NCBI GenBank assembly: GCA_004764695.1
Contig: SMSO01000014.1
Location: forward strand, 1,129,148-1,193,147
Source: Schizochytrium sp. TIO01
Taxonomy: Eukaryota; Sar; Bigyra; Thraustochytrida; Thraustochytriidae
Length of the DNA stretch: 64,000 bases
Direction: 5' to 3'
The position numbers and the translations under genes are program-made. Below, piece after piece: positions 22,601-33,580 of this stretch. The notes under the pieces are model-generated. The model was not told the origin of the DNA. It saw only the letters and a list, made by a program, of their open reading frames with translations, and did no database searches. Each line of letters starts with the position of its first letter. The first letter of the stretch is position 1.

Positions 22601-25600
22601 ATGCAGGAGGCCGTAAGCGAGGCCGTTGCTCAGCTGCGCAAGGGCGCCAGCGAGGTGACGTAAGTATTCATTTTTGGGATTAAATACGCCCTAGCGACAC
22701 TACAAGATAACGGGTGGCAGGTGATCGATCATCTGGTGGAAGAAAACTTATGATAGACTAACAGAACAACTGCGGCATAATTCCACACATTGTATGGCAA
22801 ATTCATGTGAGCAAAATACAGTCTCGAAGGCTGCAGCATTGATCAGGAGAATGCCAAAGTCTTGGCGGAAGCAATCCAGCAATCGACCACATTAACTTGT
22901 TTGTTGTAAGTGAGAATCGGGAGGTCTGTGCAGGTATTCAAGCGCACCAATGTATATACTAACTTGTTGAAATTTTGCTTTCGTCATCGCTCATTACATA
23001 TCTACAGTCTCAATGGGAACGACATTGAAGATGATGCTTGCGATGCATTGACTCACGGTTTTGCACATAACACTTCGCTCACAAACCTCAAGTAAGTTTT
23101 CAACACCTGATGAATTTTTTATTTGTAAGTTTCTTTTATACTAATTCTTTTGGTATCGTGGTTTCGTGATACTGGCAGTCTTTATGGCAATGGTGTGAGC
23201 ATCCAAGCTGCTCGAAGAATTGCAGATGTCCTCAGGCATAACTCGACATTGACAAGTCTAGTGTAAGTTCCTAATCGAATGCAGGCTGCAAATGTGAACT
23301 CTTATTTGGAATCCATGAAGCTGACATCATCCTCACGATTGCTGTACTCAATAGGCTTGACCGAAACAATATTAATGCGGAGGCTGCTACGTCTCTTGCC
23401 GAGGCACTTAAGGAGAACGATTCTTTGACGAGCTTAGAGTAAGTTTTGGTGTCTCTCCTCGATGCTGTTTGTTTTTACGTTTTGCTATTGTTCAGGTCCT
23501 AACGTAATGGTTCTTCAATATGAATTTTTCATTGTCACAGTCTTGAAGATAATGATATCGGGTCCGTAGGCGCCTCCTCACTTGCTGGGGCGCTTACACA
23601 TAATCATCTTCTACTCACGCTTGTGTAAGTTTTGATTTTTTTAGCATGCACCTTACACGTATGGTACTGACGATGTTCTTATATTTTTATCTCCGTATGC
23701 ATTTTGGAGACACAGACTTGATAGTAACAGTATTACTGCCGAAGGTGTGACTGCTCTCGCTGAAGCATTAAAACACAACACGAGCTTAACAACACTCGAG
23801 TAAGTTTACCACCAAGTTTCTGGTCTCGACGTCATTGTGGTTTCTGACATTATATGTGGTTTGAATACACTGGTTCATTTTGCTTAACAGTCTCGGAGCG
23901 AACACCACCAGTGATGCTGGCGCAATTGCCTTGGCAGATGCGTTGAAGCAGAATCGATCTCTCAAGACGCTAGTGTAAGTTTCCAAAGCCCAATCTCTTT
24001 AGAGTTCTCATGGATAACTAATAGGTCTCGTTATGATGCTTTATGTTTCATTTCTACAGACTCGACCGGAACAAAATTGGCATTCCTGGTGGCACTGCTC
24101 TTGCCGAAGCTCTAAAGCAAAACACTTCGTTGGCAAATTTGAAGTAAGTTTTTACAATATGGAAACACAAAACAGATTATTGTGCGAAGAAACTAACTCG
24201 AAAGTAAATTTCATTCTGGTGTGTAGCATTCGCGGTAATGCCATTGGAGTACCTGGGGCGATCGCCTTTTCTGAGGCCTTGAAGCAGAACACATCTCTCA
24301 CCAATCTGTTGTAAGTTTTTTATTGTTTTTTTTTTGCATTTCTTCAAATGTTGATTTACTAACTGCGTTTGTTCTGGTTTTGATTCTGTAACATAGCCTC
24401 TGGTCGAATAGCATCGGGGACACTGGAGCCTCAGCTCTTGCAGATGCTCTAAAGGTTAACCGGACGCTGACCAACCTATTGTAAGTTAAAATTGTATTGG
24501 TCAGATATTCTTGAATTGGTATCTTTACCACGATGTGTGATGAAATATGTCTAACAACAGAAACACAATTGAACTCTTGCAGTCTCTCGTGGAACCAGAT
24601 CACCGACGTAGGCGCCAAAAAGCTTGCAAGCGCGTTGAAGAGGAATAACGTGCTAACCAACCTTGAGTAAGTTCCAATAATACATTCTAGGCTTGATCTA
24701 AGCAAGGACGTATATGCTAACATTTAGCTTACCATAATATTCACAGTCTTGCATTTAATGAAGTCCGGGCAGAATACTATTCTAGAATTAACGCGTATCT
24801 TGAGCGTAATAAGCAGCACACCCTGAGTATCGAGGACGACTCATCAGGAAGCTCAGGGTCAGGTACTAGCTCGGAAGCACACAGCCACTTGAATGCGTTC
24901 TCGGACTCTGACATTCAACTTCTTGAAGGATGGAAGTCTCGTCAAGTTGGCAATCCATTGGCTAGTCTCACGAGGCCCGAAGAACTGTGTCAACAAATTG
25001 CAGAAAAGCGCACGGTCTTTGAGCGGATGCAAGATCAAATTCGCGATTCGCAGGTAGGGGATGTTGCACTTCGTGATGCCGTTCGCGCTGAGCTTATTCA
25101 ACTGTTGCGCGAGGCTCTCTCTATCAACCTTGAACAATGCATTGCACAGGCTAACCAGAAGTTGAATAACGAACTCCGTGCACGTGTCTCGAGACGTCTT
25201 CATGAATTGCATGCTGAGGGTAACGAAAGCCACGACGTGGCCTTTGAACACGTGCACGATGGAGTTGCTGCTGCTCTCCGTGTTATTTCGGAATGGAAGC
25301 AACGACACAACAACTCTTCTGGGTGGCCTGCCGAGTCAGATCGGAGTGATGAGACCATACTTTTAGACTCTGAAAAGTCTCCTGAGGCAAATGACCCTGT
25401 AGCAAACCAACCAGAAGACAGCCAAGACAGTGGCCATGATTCAGAGCCCCCTCGCACCGAACTGGAAGATGCCAACACTGTGTTCAAGCAGGGTGTTGCT
25501 ATCTTCCAAGGTGATGGAGTGTCTGGTGACGCGCCTTGGAAGGAGGTTCAAAAGGCATTGGCCCTTATTGACTCCTTCTACAAGCGCACCGTTGCTGCAC

Positions 25601-27486
25601 TGTTGCTGCGTTTGAGAACCTCGTTTGCAGATTTTCACAAACTTCTCAGCTTCATTGCTCAAGGTGCGACTCCACCTGACTCTTCATGTCTTGAAGAAAT
25701 GTTACGACAACTAAAGGTGGAGCGTCGCAAGCGTGATCGTCTTTGCTTGGACTTGAAAGATGTGAAGGAGGATATCTTTGATGCTGGCTCAGATGCTGAG
25801 CGGGATCGTCTTAACGCTAAGATTTGGGAACTCGAAGCCCAAGTCCGGGAGATTGATCTGCACAAACTTGACCGCAAGGCGCGTCAGGCACGTGCGCGCT
25901 TGCTCCGGGCTGCGCAAGATCATTACCCAGAGCTCTTGTGGGATCAGGACTGGTGTCGCAGGATTGGCATCTCAGATCAGGCGTTTCTGGAGGTTAGCTA
26001 CCTAGGCCTGTGGCTTGAGGGAACTCGTGCTGTGGACTTTGAGACTGTCCGCAGCCTGTCCTCTACAAATGGTAAAGTTGTTCTTGCTGTGAAGAATGCC
26101 CAAGGAGAAAATCTTGTTCTGAAAAAGTTTCCTCTGGCAGAAGAGCGTGGGAGCAGCCGATTTTGTCGACAGGTTGCCGCCCTTGCTGTTATAAACTCGG
26201 CACATGTCATTCGCATCACTGGCCTGTTTATTGACCATGACGAAAGTATCAGTCACGGTTGCATTCTCATGCCCTACTATCCTCAAGGGGACTTAGCTTC
26301 TTGGATTCTACAGAACGCTCATGCAGATGAAGAGACATGCAAACGTATCGCAATTGGCGTACTTTCGGGAATTCACGATCTGCATAAATGTGGTCATGTC
26401 CATTGCGATATTAAACCAGCCAATATTTTCTTAACGTCAAGTCTCTCGCCAGTGATTGGAGATTTTGACGGTGTACAGCAGGCTAACAGGACTATGACTC
26501 ATTCATTGCAAGTTACGTGGAACTACATTGCACCCGAGATTCGGTTTGGGGGTCTAGACAAGGTGAGCGAAAAGGTAGATTTGTACTCCGCGGGCGTTCT
26601 GCTCGAGGAATTGTTTCCTCGGCCACGCAAGTCTATGCGGCAGCTCATCATCAAGCTTAAAAGCGAAGATCCTGCGGAACGTCCCAGTGCGCTTGATGCA
26701 CTCCAGCACCGTGCGTTCAACACCAAACCTGTGAGACTTCGGTCGTGTATTATCTGCCTTGATAATCTACCAGCTCCACATGGTGTGACATGTCGTGGCA
26801 GCCACTTTGTCTGCAAAGATTGCGTCACTGGATCTGTGGAGGCTGCCTCGCTTCCTGAGACTTCTGTCAAGGTAACTAGGGATGGCACAATGCAGTGCAT
26901 GTCACCAAATTGTGATCATATCATTTCAGGTGCTGATATTGCTCGTCAGGTACCACAAGAGTCGTTCGACAAGCTTATCAAGATTGTGCGAGAGCATATG
27001 GAACGAGATGTTTCAATTTCCCAAGAACGTGAGGTTCAGCGAAGGGTTCAGGAGGCCCTTTTTATGGACGGTCTGAATAGAGATACCGAGAGGCACTTGC
27101 GTCACATTCAAGATCGCATTCTTTGCACATGTTGCCCTCGCTGTCATACAGTGTTTGATACGTTCAATGGTTGTTGCGCTCTCAAATGTAGCAACAGCCG
27201 TTGCAAATGTCGATTTTGTGCATGGTGTCTTGAGGACACTGGAAGTTCTACTCAGGCATGTCATAGACATGTTGCGGATTGTCCCAAGAACAATAGCAAG
27301 GAGCACGACCCTTATTTTCCAGCAAGCTTTGAGATTGTTCAGCAAGCTTGGATTCGCGTGCGTGCTGAGCGTTTGCTAGATTATTGGAAACGAGAGATCC
27401 AGACTGAGGAGCTTCAAAATGTTCTTCGTGAGCGCCTGGCGCCTTTGTTGACGCCAGATGTTGTAGGCGAAGGCTTCATACTATAA
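22601..27486 (+). CDS. LRR - kinase - RING/RBR-like fusion protein, 13 exons, 1,240 residues
   Basis: Exons: 22601-22659, 22822-22905, 23008-23091, 23179-23262, 23355-23438, 23541-23624, 23716-23799, 23891-23974, 24060-24143, 24227-24310, 24397-24480, 24583-24666 and 24747-27486. The joined length is 3,723 nt, exactly in frame. Residues 20 to about 355 are RNI/NOD-type LRRs (core LxxNxI..GA.ALAEALKxNTSLTxL), one per exon. A Ser/acid-rich linker and a helical, coiled-coil-like region follow (about 380-750). A protein-kinase-like domain spans about 765-985: candidate ATP-binding Lys 787/788, catalytic loop HCDIKPAN at 880-887, DFD (not DFG) at 900-902 and APE at 923-925. The glycine loop is not clear. 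The C terminus has a RING1-like C-x2-C-x11-C-x3-H-x2-C-x2-C set from Cys995 and an Rcat-like CPRC...NGCC...CRFCAWC...C cluster at about 1121-1173. Likely role: an LRR-sensing ubiquitin ligase with kinase or pseudokinase. Substrate and pathway are unknown. Confidence 0.85.
22822..24666 (+). repeat. Array of eleven 84-nt LRR exons, one repeat per exon
   Basis: Exons 2-12 of the LRR-kinase gene are each exactly 84 nt (28 codons). Every one of the twelve introns is phase 2 and begins GTAAGT. Introns are 80-162 nt and differ in sequence, while exons share the LRR consensus. This is the signature of repeated duplication of an exon-intron module. Confidence 0.95.
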
Positions 27487-28955
27487 ACTTGTGTAAAACA
27501 AATTTAATTATGTAGGTAGTTGTTGATATGATTTAATAATATTCACTAAACCTTTTTTCTTTTGTCGTCATTTTTTTATTATTAAATTGGTATGTGTCTT
27601 TTGGGGGTCATTTGTAATGCTAGGTATGAGTTTTCTCTCTTTTAAAAAAAATCCAGGTATGTAGCTTTGAAAGTGTTTCCAGAGAGAAACGCGAGTAACA
27701 ATACAAATGACCATCAAACGTCCTTACCTTTTATTACAGAAAATACAAACACGGAATTCACGACCCTCGCACATAGCATTAGAAAGAAAAAGAAATGCGT
27801 CACGCAGCCCATGATGCTAATGAACTAGTGCTATCAACATTGACATTACTTGACGCATTTGAAAACATGTTCACCTTAGTGTTGGTATCTCAATTTTTTT
27901 AATATTTGAATTGCTCTATTCGATTTCAACCAGCAGCGATCGATTACCTGAGCTTGAATTCTCTGTTTTATCGATGACTTTTTGCGAAATAAAAAAAGAT
28001 CGCATTGTCCTATATGAAACATTTAGATTTTGGTGCTTTTTACATGGTCAATAAAGGACACTATTTTCATGTAGATAGAAACTATAGGTAAAGTCATGCA
28101 AAAGCTTTATAGTTTTCGAAAAAGCAAAACAAAACCAAACCTCTTTATCTATATACTAATTCTCATTTCTCTCTACAGTTGAGCGATTTAAATGTTTCGC
28201 CACAATATTCAAGCTGAAAATCGTTCATAACTTTTGGATGAACTTATTTATAAAATTCAAGGATAAGTAAGGGAGAACAAAAAGGATGACGACAGGCGAA
28301 CCAAGAGAATAAAACCACGCACGCATATTTAAGAAAGTCCTTTCCATAGCATAGAGCTTAAGATAACACATTTATTTTTGCAAATTCCAAAGATATTCAA
28401 GTTAAAGGAGGTCAGAAAGGCTAATCAGTCAAAGTCACGTGCATCTATGCTCAAACAAGAGGTTTATTCTACATAGCGTAGAGATCCAAATCAGACAAAT
28501 ACTGATGAGACAATTTCTTCTTCTAAATTTATAGGGCAAGTAAATCAAGGGAGGACAGAAAGAATGACAAGGTAAAAAATCACGCACAAATGTTCAAGAA
28601 AACCTTTTTCCATAGCGCAGTGAGCTGACGGTGAGCATTTGATGATCAGATAATTTTTTCGTTCAAGGAGGTGTGTGTAGGGAGGAGGGAAGGTTGTGAA
28701 CAAATTTACAATTACTTTGTTTCCTTAGATCTGGAGTTCAAAATCATATCTCTCAAACCACTTCTGCAAGTAAGCAAGGCGTTATCAATCAAGAAAAAGG
28801 TAAAGTTCTATGAAGGAAAAAAGCAGTAGCTTGTAAAGATGTAAATGGGGGATGTATAGGGATAAATGGGTGAGGAAATCGCAGAAAAGCACAAAAGAGT
28901 CAATGCATAAAGTTATGCTTGATTCAAAGAGACAGGACCATTAAATCCTTCACGC
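27487..28955. other. AT-rich intergenic region between the LRR-kinase gene and NDUFA5
   Basis: Convergent 3' flanks of two genes, about 1.5 kb, with no supported coding frame. Its right half contains the diverged ~140-bp tandem repeats annotated separately. An AATAAA-like sequence occurs near 27598-27620 only in degenerate form, so I make no polyadenylation call. Confidence 0.5.
28240..28640. repeat. Diverged tandem repeat, unit about 140 bp, three copies (a fourth is weak)
   Basis: Each copy has the order purine-rich GGGAG(A/G)ACA(A/G)AAAG-like box, then CACG(C/T)(A/G)C, then a TTC(C/T)A(C)ATAGC-like box followed by AGAG/TGAG. The first box falls at about 28271, 28408 and 28549, and the last at about 28341, 28467 and 28605. 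A GGAGGAGGGAAGG box near 28680 may mark a decayed fourth copy. The repeat is non-coding. Confidence 0.5.
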
Positions 28956-29291
28956 CTATTTTTTCATGGTGGGCTGGAGAATGGGGGAGTCCTTGAGGGA
29001 TTCCATGAGCTCAATCTCGTCCTTGGCCTGGAGCAAAAGCTCCTCAATCTGGCCACAGTCAATCTCCTTCTCGATCTGCTCCTCATCCTCGTACTTCTCC
29101 ACAACGCTGAGGCGGTAGTTGGTGATCTGCTCCATGCTCTCACGGTATGGCACGCCAGACGGGATGGTCTTGAGCTTGTCAAGAGTCTCCTTGTAGGTCT
29201 CAATCAGCACCTGGCGAGCATTCTCCACCACGGGCACGCCCACAATACCAGTGGACCGCTTGGCGGCCATGAGCACACGAGAGGCGAGCAT
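28956..29291 (-). CDS. NDUFA5: NADH:ubiquinone oxidoreductase complex I subunit NDUFA5 (B13)
   Basis: A 111-residue protein from ATG 29291; the frame is open a little further upstream but without an ATG. It carries the family hallmarks: IVGVPVVENARQVL near the N terminus, a Tyr-rich helix with LDKLKTIPSGVPYRE, the EQITNYRLSVVEK segment, and a C-terminal GQIEELLLQAKDEIELM helix. The length matches the usual ~115 residues. NDUFA5 is an accessory subunit of the mitochondrial complex I peripheral arm, on the matrix side. The N-terminal LASRVLMAAKRSTG stretch, with basic and hydrophobic residues and no acids, fits mitochondrial import. No intron is seen in the coding part; a GTAAGG near 29320 (minus strand) could be a 5'-leader splice donor, but this is weak. 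Confidence 0.93.
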   Translation of the reverse strand: MLASRVLMAAKRSTGIVGVPVVENARQVLIETYKETLDKLKTIPSGVPYRESMEQITNYRLSVVEKYEDEEQIEKEIDCGQIEELLLQAKDEIELMESLKDSPILQPTMKK

Positions 29292-31980
29292 TTTGTCTGG
29301 TTTTCTCACAGAAACTATACCTTACCTCCAAATCACCACCCTGGTACCTCTCGTCAAGCCCAACTTTCCACGCCGACGTATCCACCTTTGCGCAGCAGCC
29401 CTTCGCCACGCACTCAATCGCTTCTACTCCTCCTGCTGCTCCTCTTCTCCTCACGTCCTCTCTCTTTCTCCCTTCCTCTCCTTATTACTCCTATCATTTA
29501 ATTTAACTATTCTCTCCCTTAGACATTCCTTCATATATCATTCATCTCTTCCCCGCCCTATTCTCACACCTAATACATACATACAGAAATGAATAATATA
29601 CATACATACATACATACAAACATACATTCACCTGTACGATTTACAGATAATATTCATACGTGCACGAGTGAAAGTATTTATTTAGGACTACACATCACAG
29701 TATTTTTATGCACTTTGCTTCTTCAGCAATGAATCAATGATTGAATGAATCAATGAATGAGTAGATGAATAGATGAATGAGTAATCGAGCACAAATACAG
29801 TGAGCGCACGATAAACCATCACACTCATTATGTATTTATTTATTATTCACGCATTGTCTCTGCATACCCTGCCTCTACCTTAAATACCCACCTTATATTC
29901 GCTTCAGGGCAGCAGCAGCCAAACCTAACCGAGCCGCAGCCAAACCTAACCGGCTAGCGTGGCAGCTGTTCTTTGGTGGTGTTCTACTGTAGCGGAGGAG
30001 TCGAAGAACACCTCTGCGGCAGCGGAAGGGGAATGCGGGGAACTGGCAGGGGCCAGGCTTTAGGAGAGTGATACGAAGGCCAACGCGGTAACTCAACAGG
30101 CTGAATTTTGAGAAAAAAACTTGACACCAAGGTGCGCAGGGTGCGCAGACATGAGAACGTGGATTTAGGTTGTGATGGATGGAGTGGAGAAGGTTTGGTT
30201 GACGACAAGGAGGATTGCTTAATGATTGCCTCCTTGATGTGTTTGTTTTCTAAAAGACGTTTGCTTTTAAATTCAAGCTTCCTCAAGATTGATAAATCCC
30301 GGTCTTTTTACCAAGGCTTGGACTGTGTCGAAATCAACCTAAACTTTATTTAGCCTCATTTGCTGCGATAGAGTCAATTATAAACTAGATTCAAGGTTAT
30401 CATATGTTCATATGTGTCTTTTCAGTCACAATTACAAATTCCACCGGAAGTTGCTAGCTCATCAAGAAAATTTAACTAGATAGGAGCTTGAGTACTTCAT
30501 CAGATCAGTTCAGTGACTGGAGCTGTGTTCTATACGAGGGTTTAAATATAGAAATGACCTGGATTTCCGGCACAAGACGATGTGTAAACTGTTTGAAAAT
30601 ACCTTATGAGAAACAGTATTGCATGAGGGATGCTTTCGGATCGTTCATCTGGCCCTTGCCTGTGACATCTTCAACCAGTTCTTGAAAAAAGCATCACCGT
30701 GAGAGGATGGGGAGATTAGGATCTTGCTTGAGTGAGTCCAACAATATTCGTTTTCTTCAATAGGGCCTTTCCAGATGGCTTAAATCTTCGATAATTTATC
30801 CTGCGATAATCACTGAGCAGATATATTCTCTCCACTAAATGCTAAGTCATTCGATTTGACTTGGAGCTGAAGAACGTGCACCGTCTTCGATCACAGCTCG
30901 GGTATCATAAGACCTACACCGGCGACATTGGGAAAAGATACGAATTGGTGACAAGTTTTAGATGATCTCATCGACTGCGTTGTAAATTAAAATCCAATCC
31001 CTATATGCTCTCAAATCTACCAAAGTTGAGCCCTACAACTTAGATATTCCATTAACTCATATGCTTAGGTCTCGGGACTACGAAGCCCCAGAGTGCACAT
31101 TATGTAATCTGTGCCTGCTCGATTAATCGGTCGATACCTATGCACACGCAAATTCAATTAAGACATGAACATCTAAATTGGACATGGTTTTGGCTATCGA
31201 TTTTGATGGCTAATCTTCAAGATCCCAAGTCCCAGTTTTTGCAGTGTTACAACATTTACTTCGAAGATGCCCATGCATACTTAGTAGTCCTATTGTCGCC
31301 ATGATCTGCTACGTCAGGTCTATGACGCAGATCTGCGCCGCGTTTATGGTTTATGTCCGCCCGAGAATAATTTTCTTTCCGTACTTCCTACATAGGAAAA
31401 TACTATATGGGTGCCTTACTTCATCTTACTTACCAGCAAATTCACAGAGTACCTATATCCTTTTAAAAAATAATATTTTAAAATATGAGAAAAAAACGTA
31501 TCTAACAAAAGGCAGACTGATATTCACGCGCTCAAAATAGATAGCCAAATCGTTATCCACAAGTTCTCGAGTTGCTGCTTTGCGCGTGTCTTTGAAGGCA
31601 GTGTATAGCACTGGTGGAGCTTTGTTCCTTCCTGGCTTCTTGTCTTCAACTTGCTTCATTTCCCTTACATTGCTTCCTCCTCTATCCCTCAAGCCTCGAG
31701 CCTCAAGCCTCAAGCCGAGTGTTTCTTGGGCATGAATGAACGATTGCAATTTAGCTTTGCCAATTAGTGGTACCTGTACTTCCTATTCGGCCCTAGTCCC
31801 CTTCGCTCCTCGTCTTCTTCACTATTTTTCATATCCTAGCTTTCACTAGCTATTGCCATTTATTTATTTATTTATGAGACTTTTCGCTTCAAGTTTATTT
31901 TATCTCCCCAAACAATCATACTTTCAATGCAATAAACTTTAACTTTTGGTTTTTTATTTTAAAGAAAAGGTTTAAAAAGG
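29292..31980. other. Gene-poor region upstream of NDUFA5 with microsatellites
   Basis: The first ~250 bases, pyrimidine-rich on the plus strand, are the likely NDUFA5 promoter. Beyond are a (CATA)n tract (about 29598-29620), TGAA/TCAA-type tetranucleotide runs (about 29727-29790) and a direct repeat of GCAGCCAAACCTAACCG near 29918-29952. A minus-strand frame around 31560-31740 has protein-like composition but no ATG. I see no supported gene. Confidence 0.4.
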
Positions 31981-32499
31981 ATACCGATGACCCACTCGCA
32001 CAAACGCATCCTCATCATCAGCCAACTTGAACCCACTCGAAGCCTCATAATAGCCACCCTCCCAGAGCGACCTAGAGGCCGAAAACCCTCGCAAGATTCG
32101 AAGCAACGCCACTCTATGGCCTGTTTGGACAAGTTCCCGGCATCGTCTTCGGCATTGCACAAAGTTTCTTTCCAACGAAGGAACTTGTTTGCGACCGTCA
32201 TCGCTCAATCGTTCATCTTTCTCATTACATGACCAACACACGTGCGATTTTGACATGAATGAATGATTGAATGAATGAGAATGAATGAATAATGAATGAA
32301 TGAATGAAATGAATGAATGAATGAATGAAGGGCGATCGTTGTTGAAGGTTTCTTGGACGAGGACCACAATCGTCTTCGAGTCGTTCGCTGGTTCGTTCGT
32401 GAGAGCGGAAACCCATCCCACCTCCAAAGCAGCACGAGTGAGACCACCAGCGATGGCACGTGGTTTCTGGCTACAAGGTGACGACTGACTGAAATCCAT
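31972..32499 (-). CDS. Hypothetical 175-codon frame crossing a microsatellite, doubtful
   Basis: ATG 32499 opens a frame that passes through a (TGAA)n microsatellite, read as a repetitive Phe-Ile-His-Ser segment, and ends at 31972. The pieces on each side (ALEVGWVSALTNEPANDS; GGYYEASSGFKLADDEDAF) have protein-like composition but match no family I know. The plus strand over 32330-32640 is also partly open, with FLDEDHNRLRVVRWFVRESG and an acidic SDELEESETDLELEDAE stretch, so the true strand is unclear. It may be a decayed gene or a coding exon of an unresolved model. Confidence 0.2.
   Translation of the reverse strand: MDFSQSSPCSQKPRAIAGGLTRAALEVGWVSALTNEPANDSKTIVVLVQETFNNDRPSFIHSFISFIHSLFIHSHSFNHSFMSKSHVCWSCNEKDERLSDDGRKQVPSLERNFVQCRRRCRELVQTGHRVALLRILRGFSASRSLWEGGYYEASSGFKLADDEDAFVRVGHRYPF
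32254..32328. repeat. (TGAA)n microsatellite with interruptions
   Basis: Runs of TGAA/ATGA units of three to five perfect copies separated by one-base slips. This is typical replication-slippage sequence. Confidence 0.9.
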
Positions 32500-32796
32500 A
32501 GCCTTCCTCTGATGAACTTGAAGAATCAGAGACAGACCTTGAACTTGAAGATGCCGAGACTGATGAAAACCAGTCGAAAACCAAACCCAGTTTTAGAAAC
32601 CTGCATCCTGATCGTCTTCAGCCAAGATAAGATCTACTCAAAGCCGACGCTCGAGGCTCCAGTTTGTTGACAGACGGCGGCGAATTGATCAAGATTTCGC
32701 GGCATCATGGTCGATAAAGCGTAGTAGGCATTTTGGGGGTTCCGGAGCGCTTTCTTCCGCAATAACAGCGCAGTGTATAGATTATATAGATAGGCC

Positions 32797-32829
32797 TATC
32801 AATCAATCAATCAATCAATCAAACAAACA
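32797..32829. repeat. (CAAT)n / (CAAA)n microsatellite
   Basis: About six ATCA units pass into two AAAC units in a non-coding region. Confidence 0.9.
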
Positions 32830-33580
32830 GGAAAATAAGTTGAAAGAAAGAAGTGAATAAAAAGCAATTGAGAATGTCAAGAAAAAAAGTACATTATCTG
32901 AGCCAATAGCATGGCAGTTGGTCTGGCAACTCTTAAGTTGGCTGAGCTATCTTCATCATGCGCGTTTGTGAAGACGAAGGAGGCGCTTGGCTGGCTGTCG
33001 GGTGCCTTTTATTGGTTGATTGGAGCGGACCTGCAGCGATAATGACCTGAAGGTAAACTGAAGAGCGAGAAACAGATTTATTTTTGGTCGTTTTTCTGTC
33101 CTTCCCTTCAATACTTTAACTACGCGCTACTTATTGGGTGGGTATTCTGAGGTTTTATTTAACAGCGCTTTGTGAAAGTCAATAAAAGAGCATGCGCCGC
33201 AGAATACAGTAGCTGGAAAGACGAAGAACTCGAGGGCCCTGCGACACTAAAGCAAAGTCCTTTCGCGGGCCAGACCTTTGGCGTGTTTGCGAGTCCATAT
33301 GCATGGTTTCGTGCGGCTTTCTTCGCAGTTCGAGGATCGAGGTGGATGAAGTGACTAATAAAGCCACAACTGTTTAATTTGCTTTCCTGGTACATTCACT
33401 CTAAAATACTTCTTTATATGTATTTATCTGCCTATTTAAATTTTTAATTAACAAACAAACAAATAAATATAAGTAAAAACAAATAATACTACTACCATGG
33501 CTAATAATAATACTACGAATAACAAATCGAAAGTAAAAGGATAAACAACAACAAAGCACCTTTTCAACCTCTGCTTAAAG

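Noticed and set aside
24889-27486. Treating the long kinase/RING frame as a stand-alone gene.
   Set aside because: It begins without an ATG; the upstream LRR exons splice into it exactly in frame with consensus sites.
29251-29592. Plus-strand 113-codon frame antisense to the NDUFA5 start.
   Set aside because: It derives from a pyrimidine-rich promoter stretch and overlaps a well-supported gene on the other strand.
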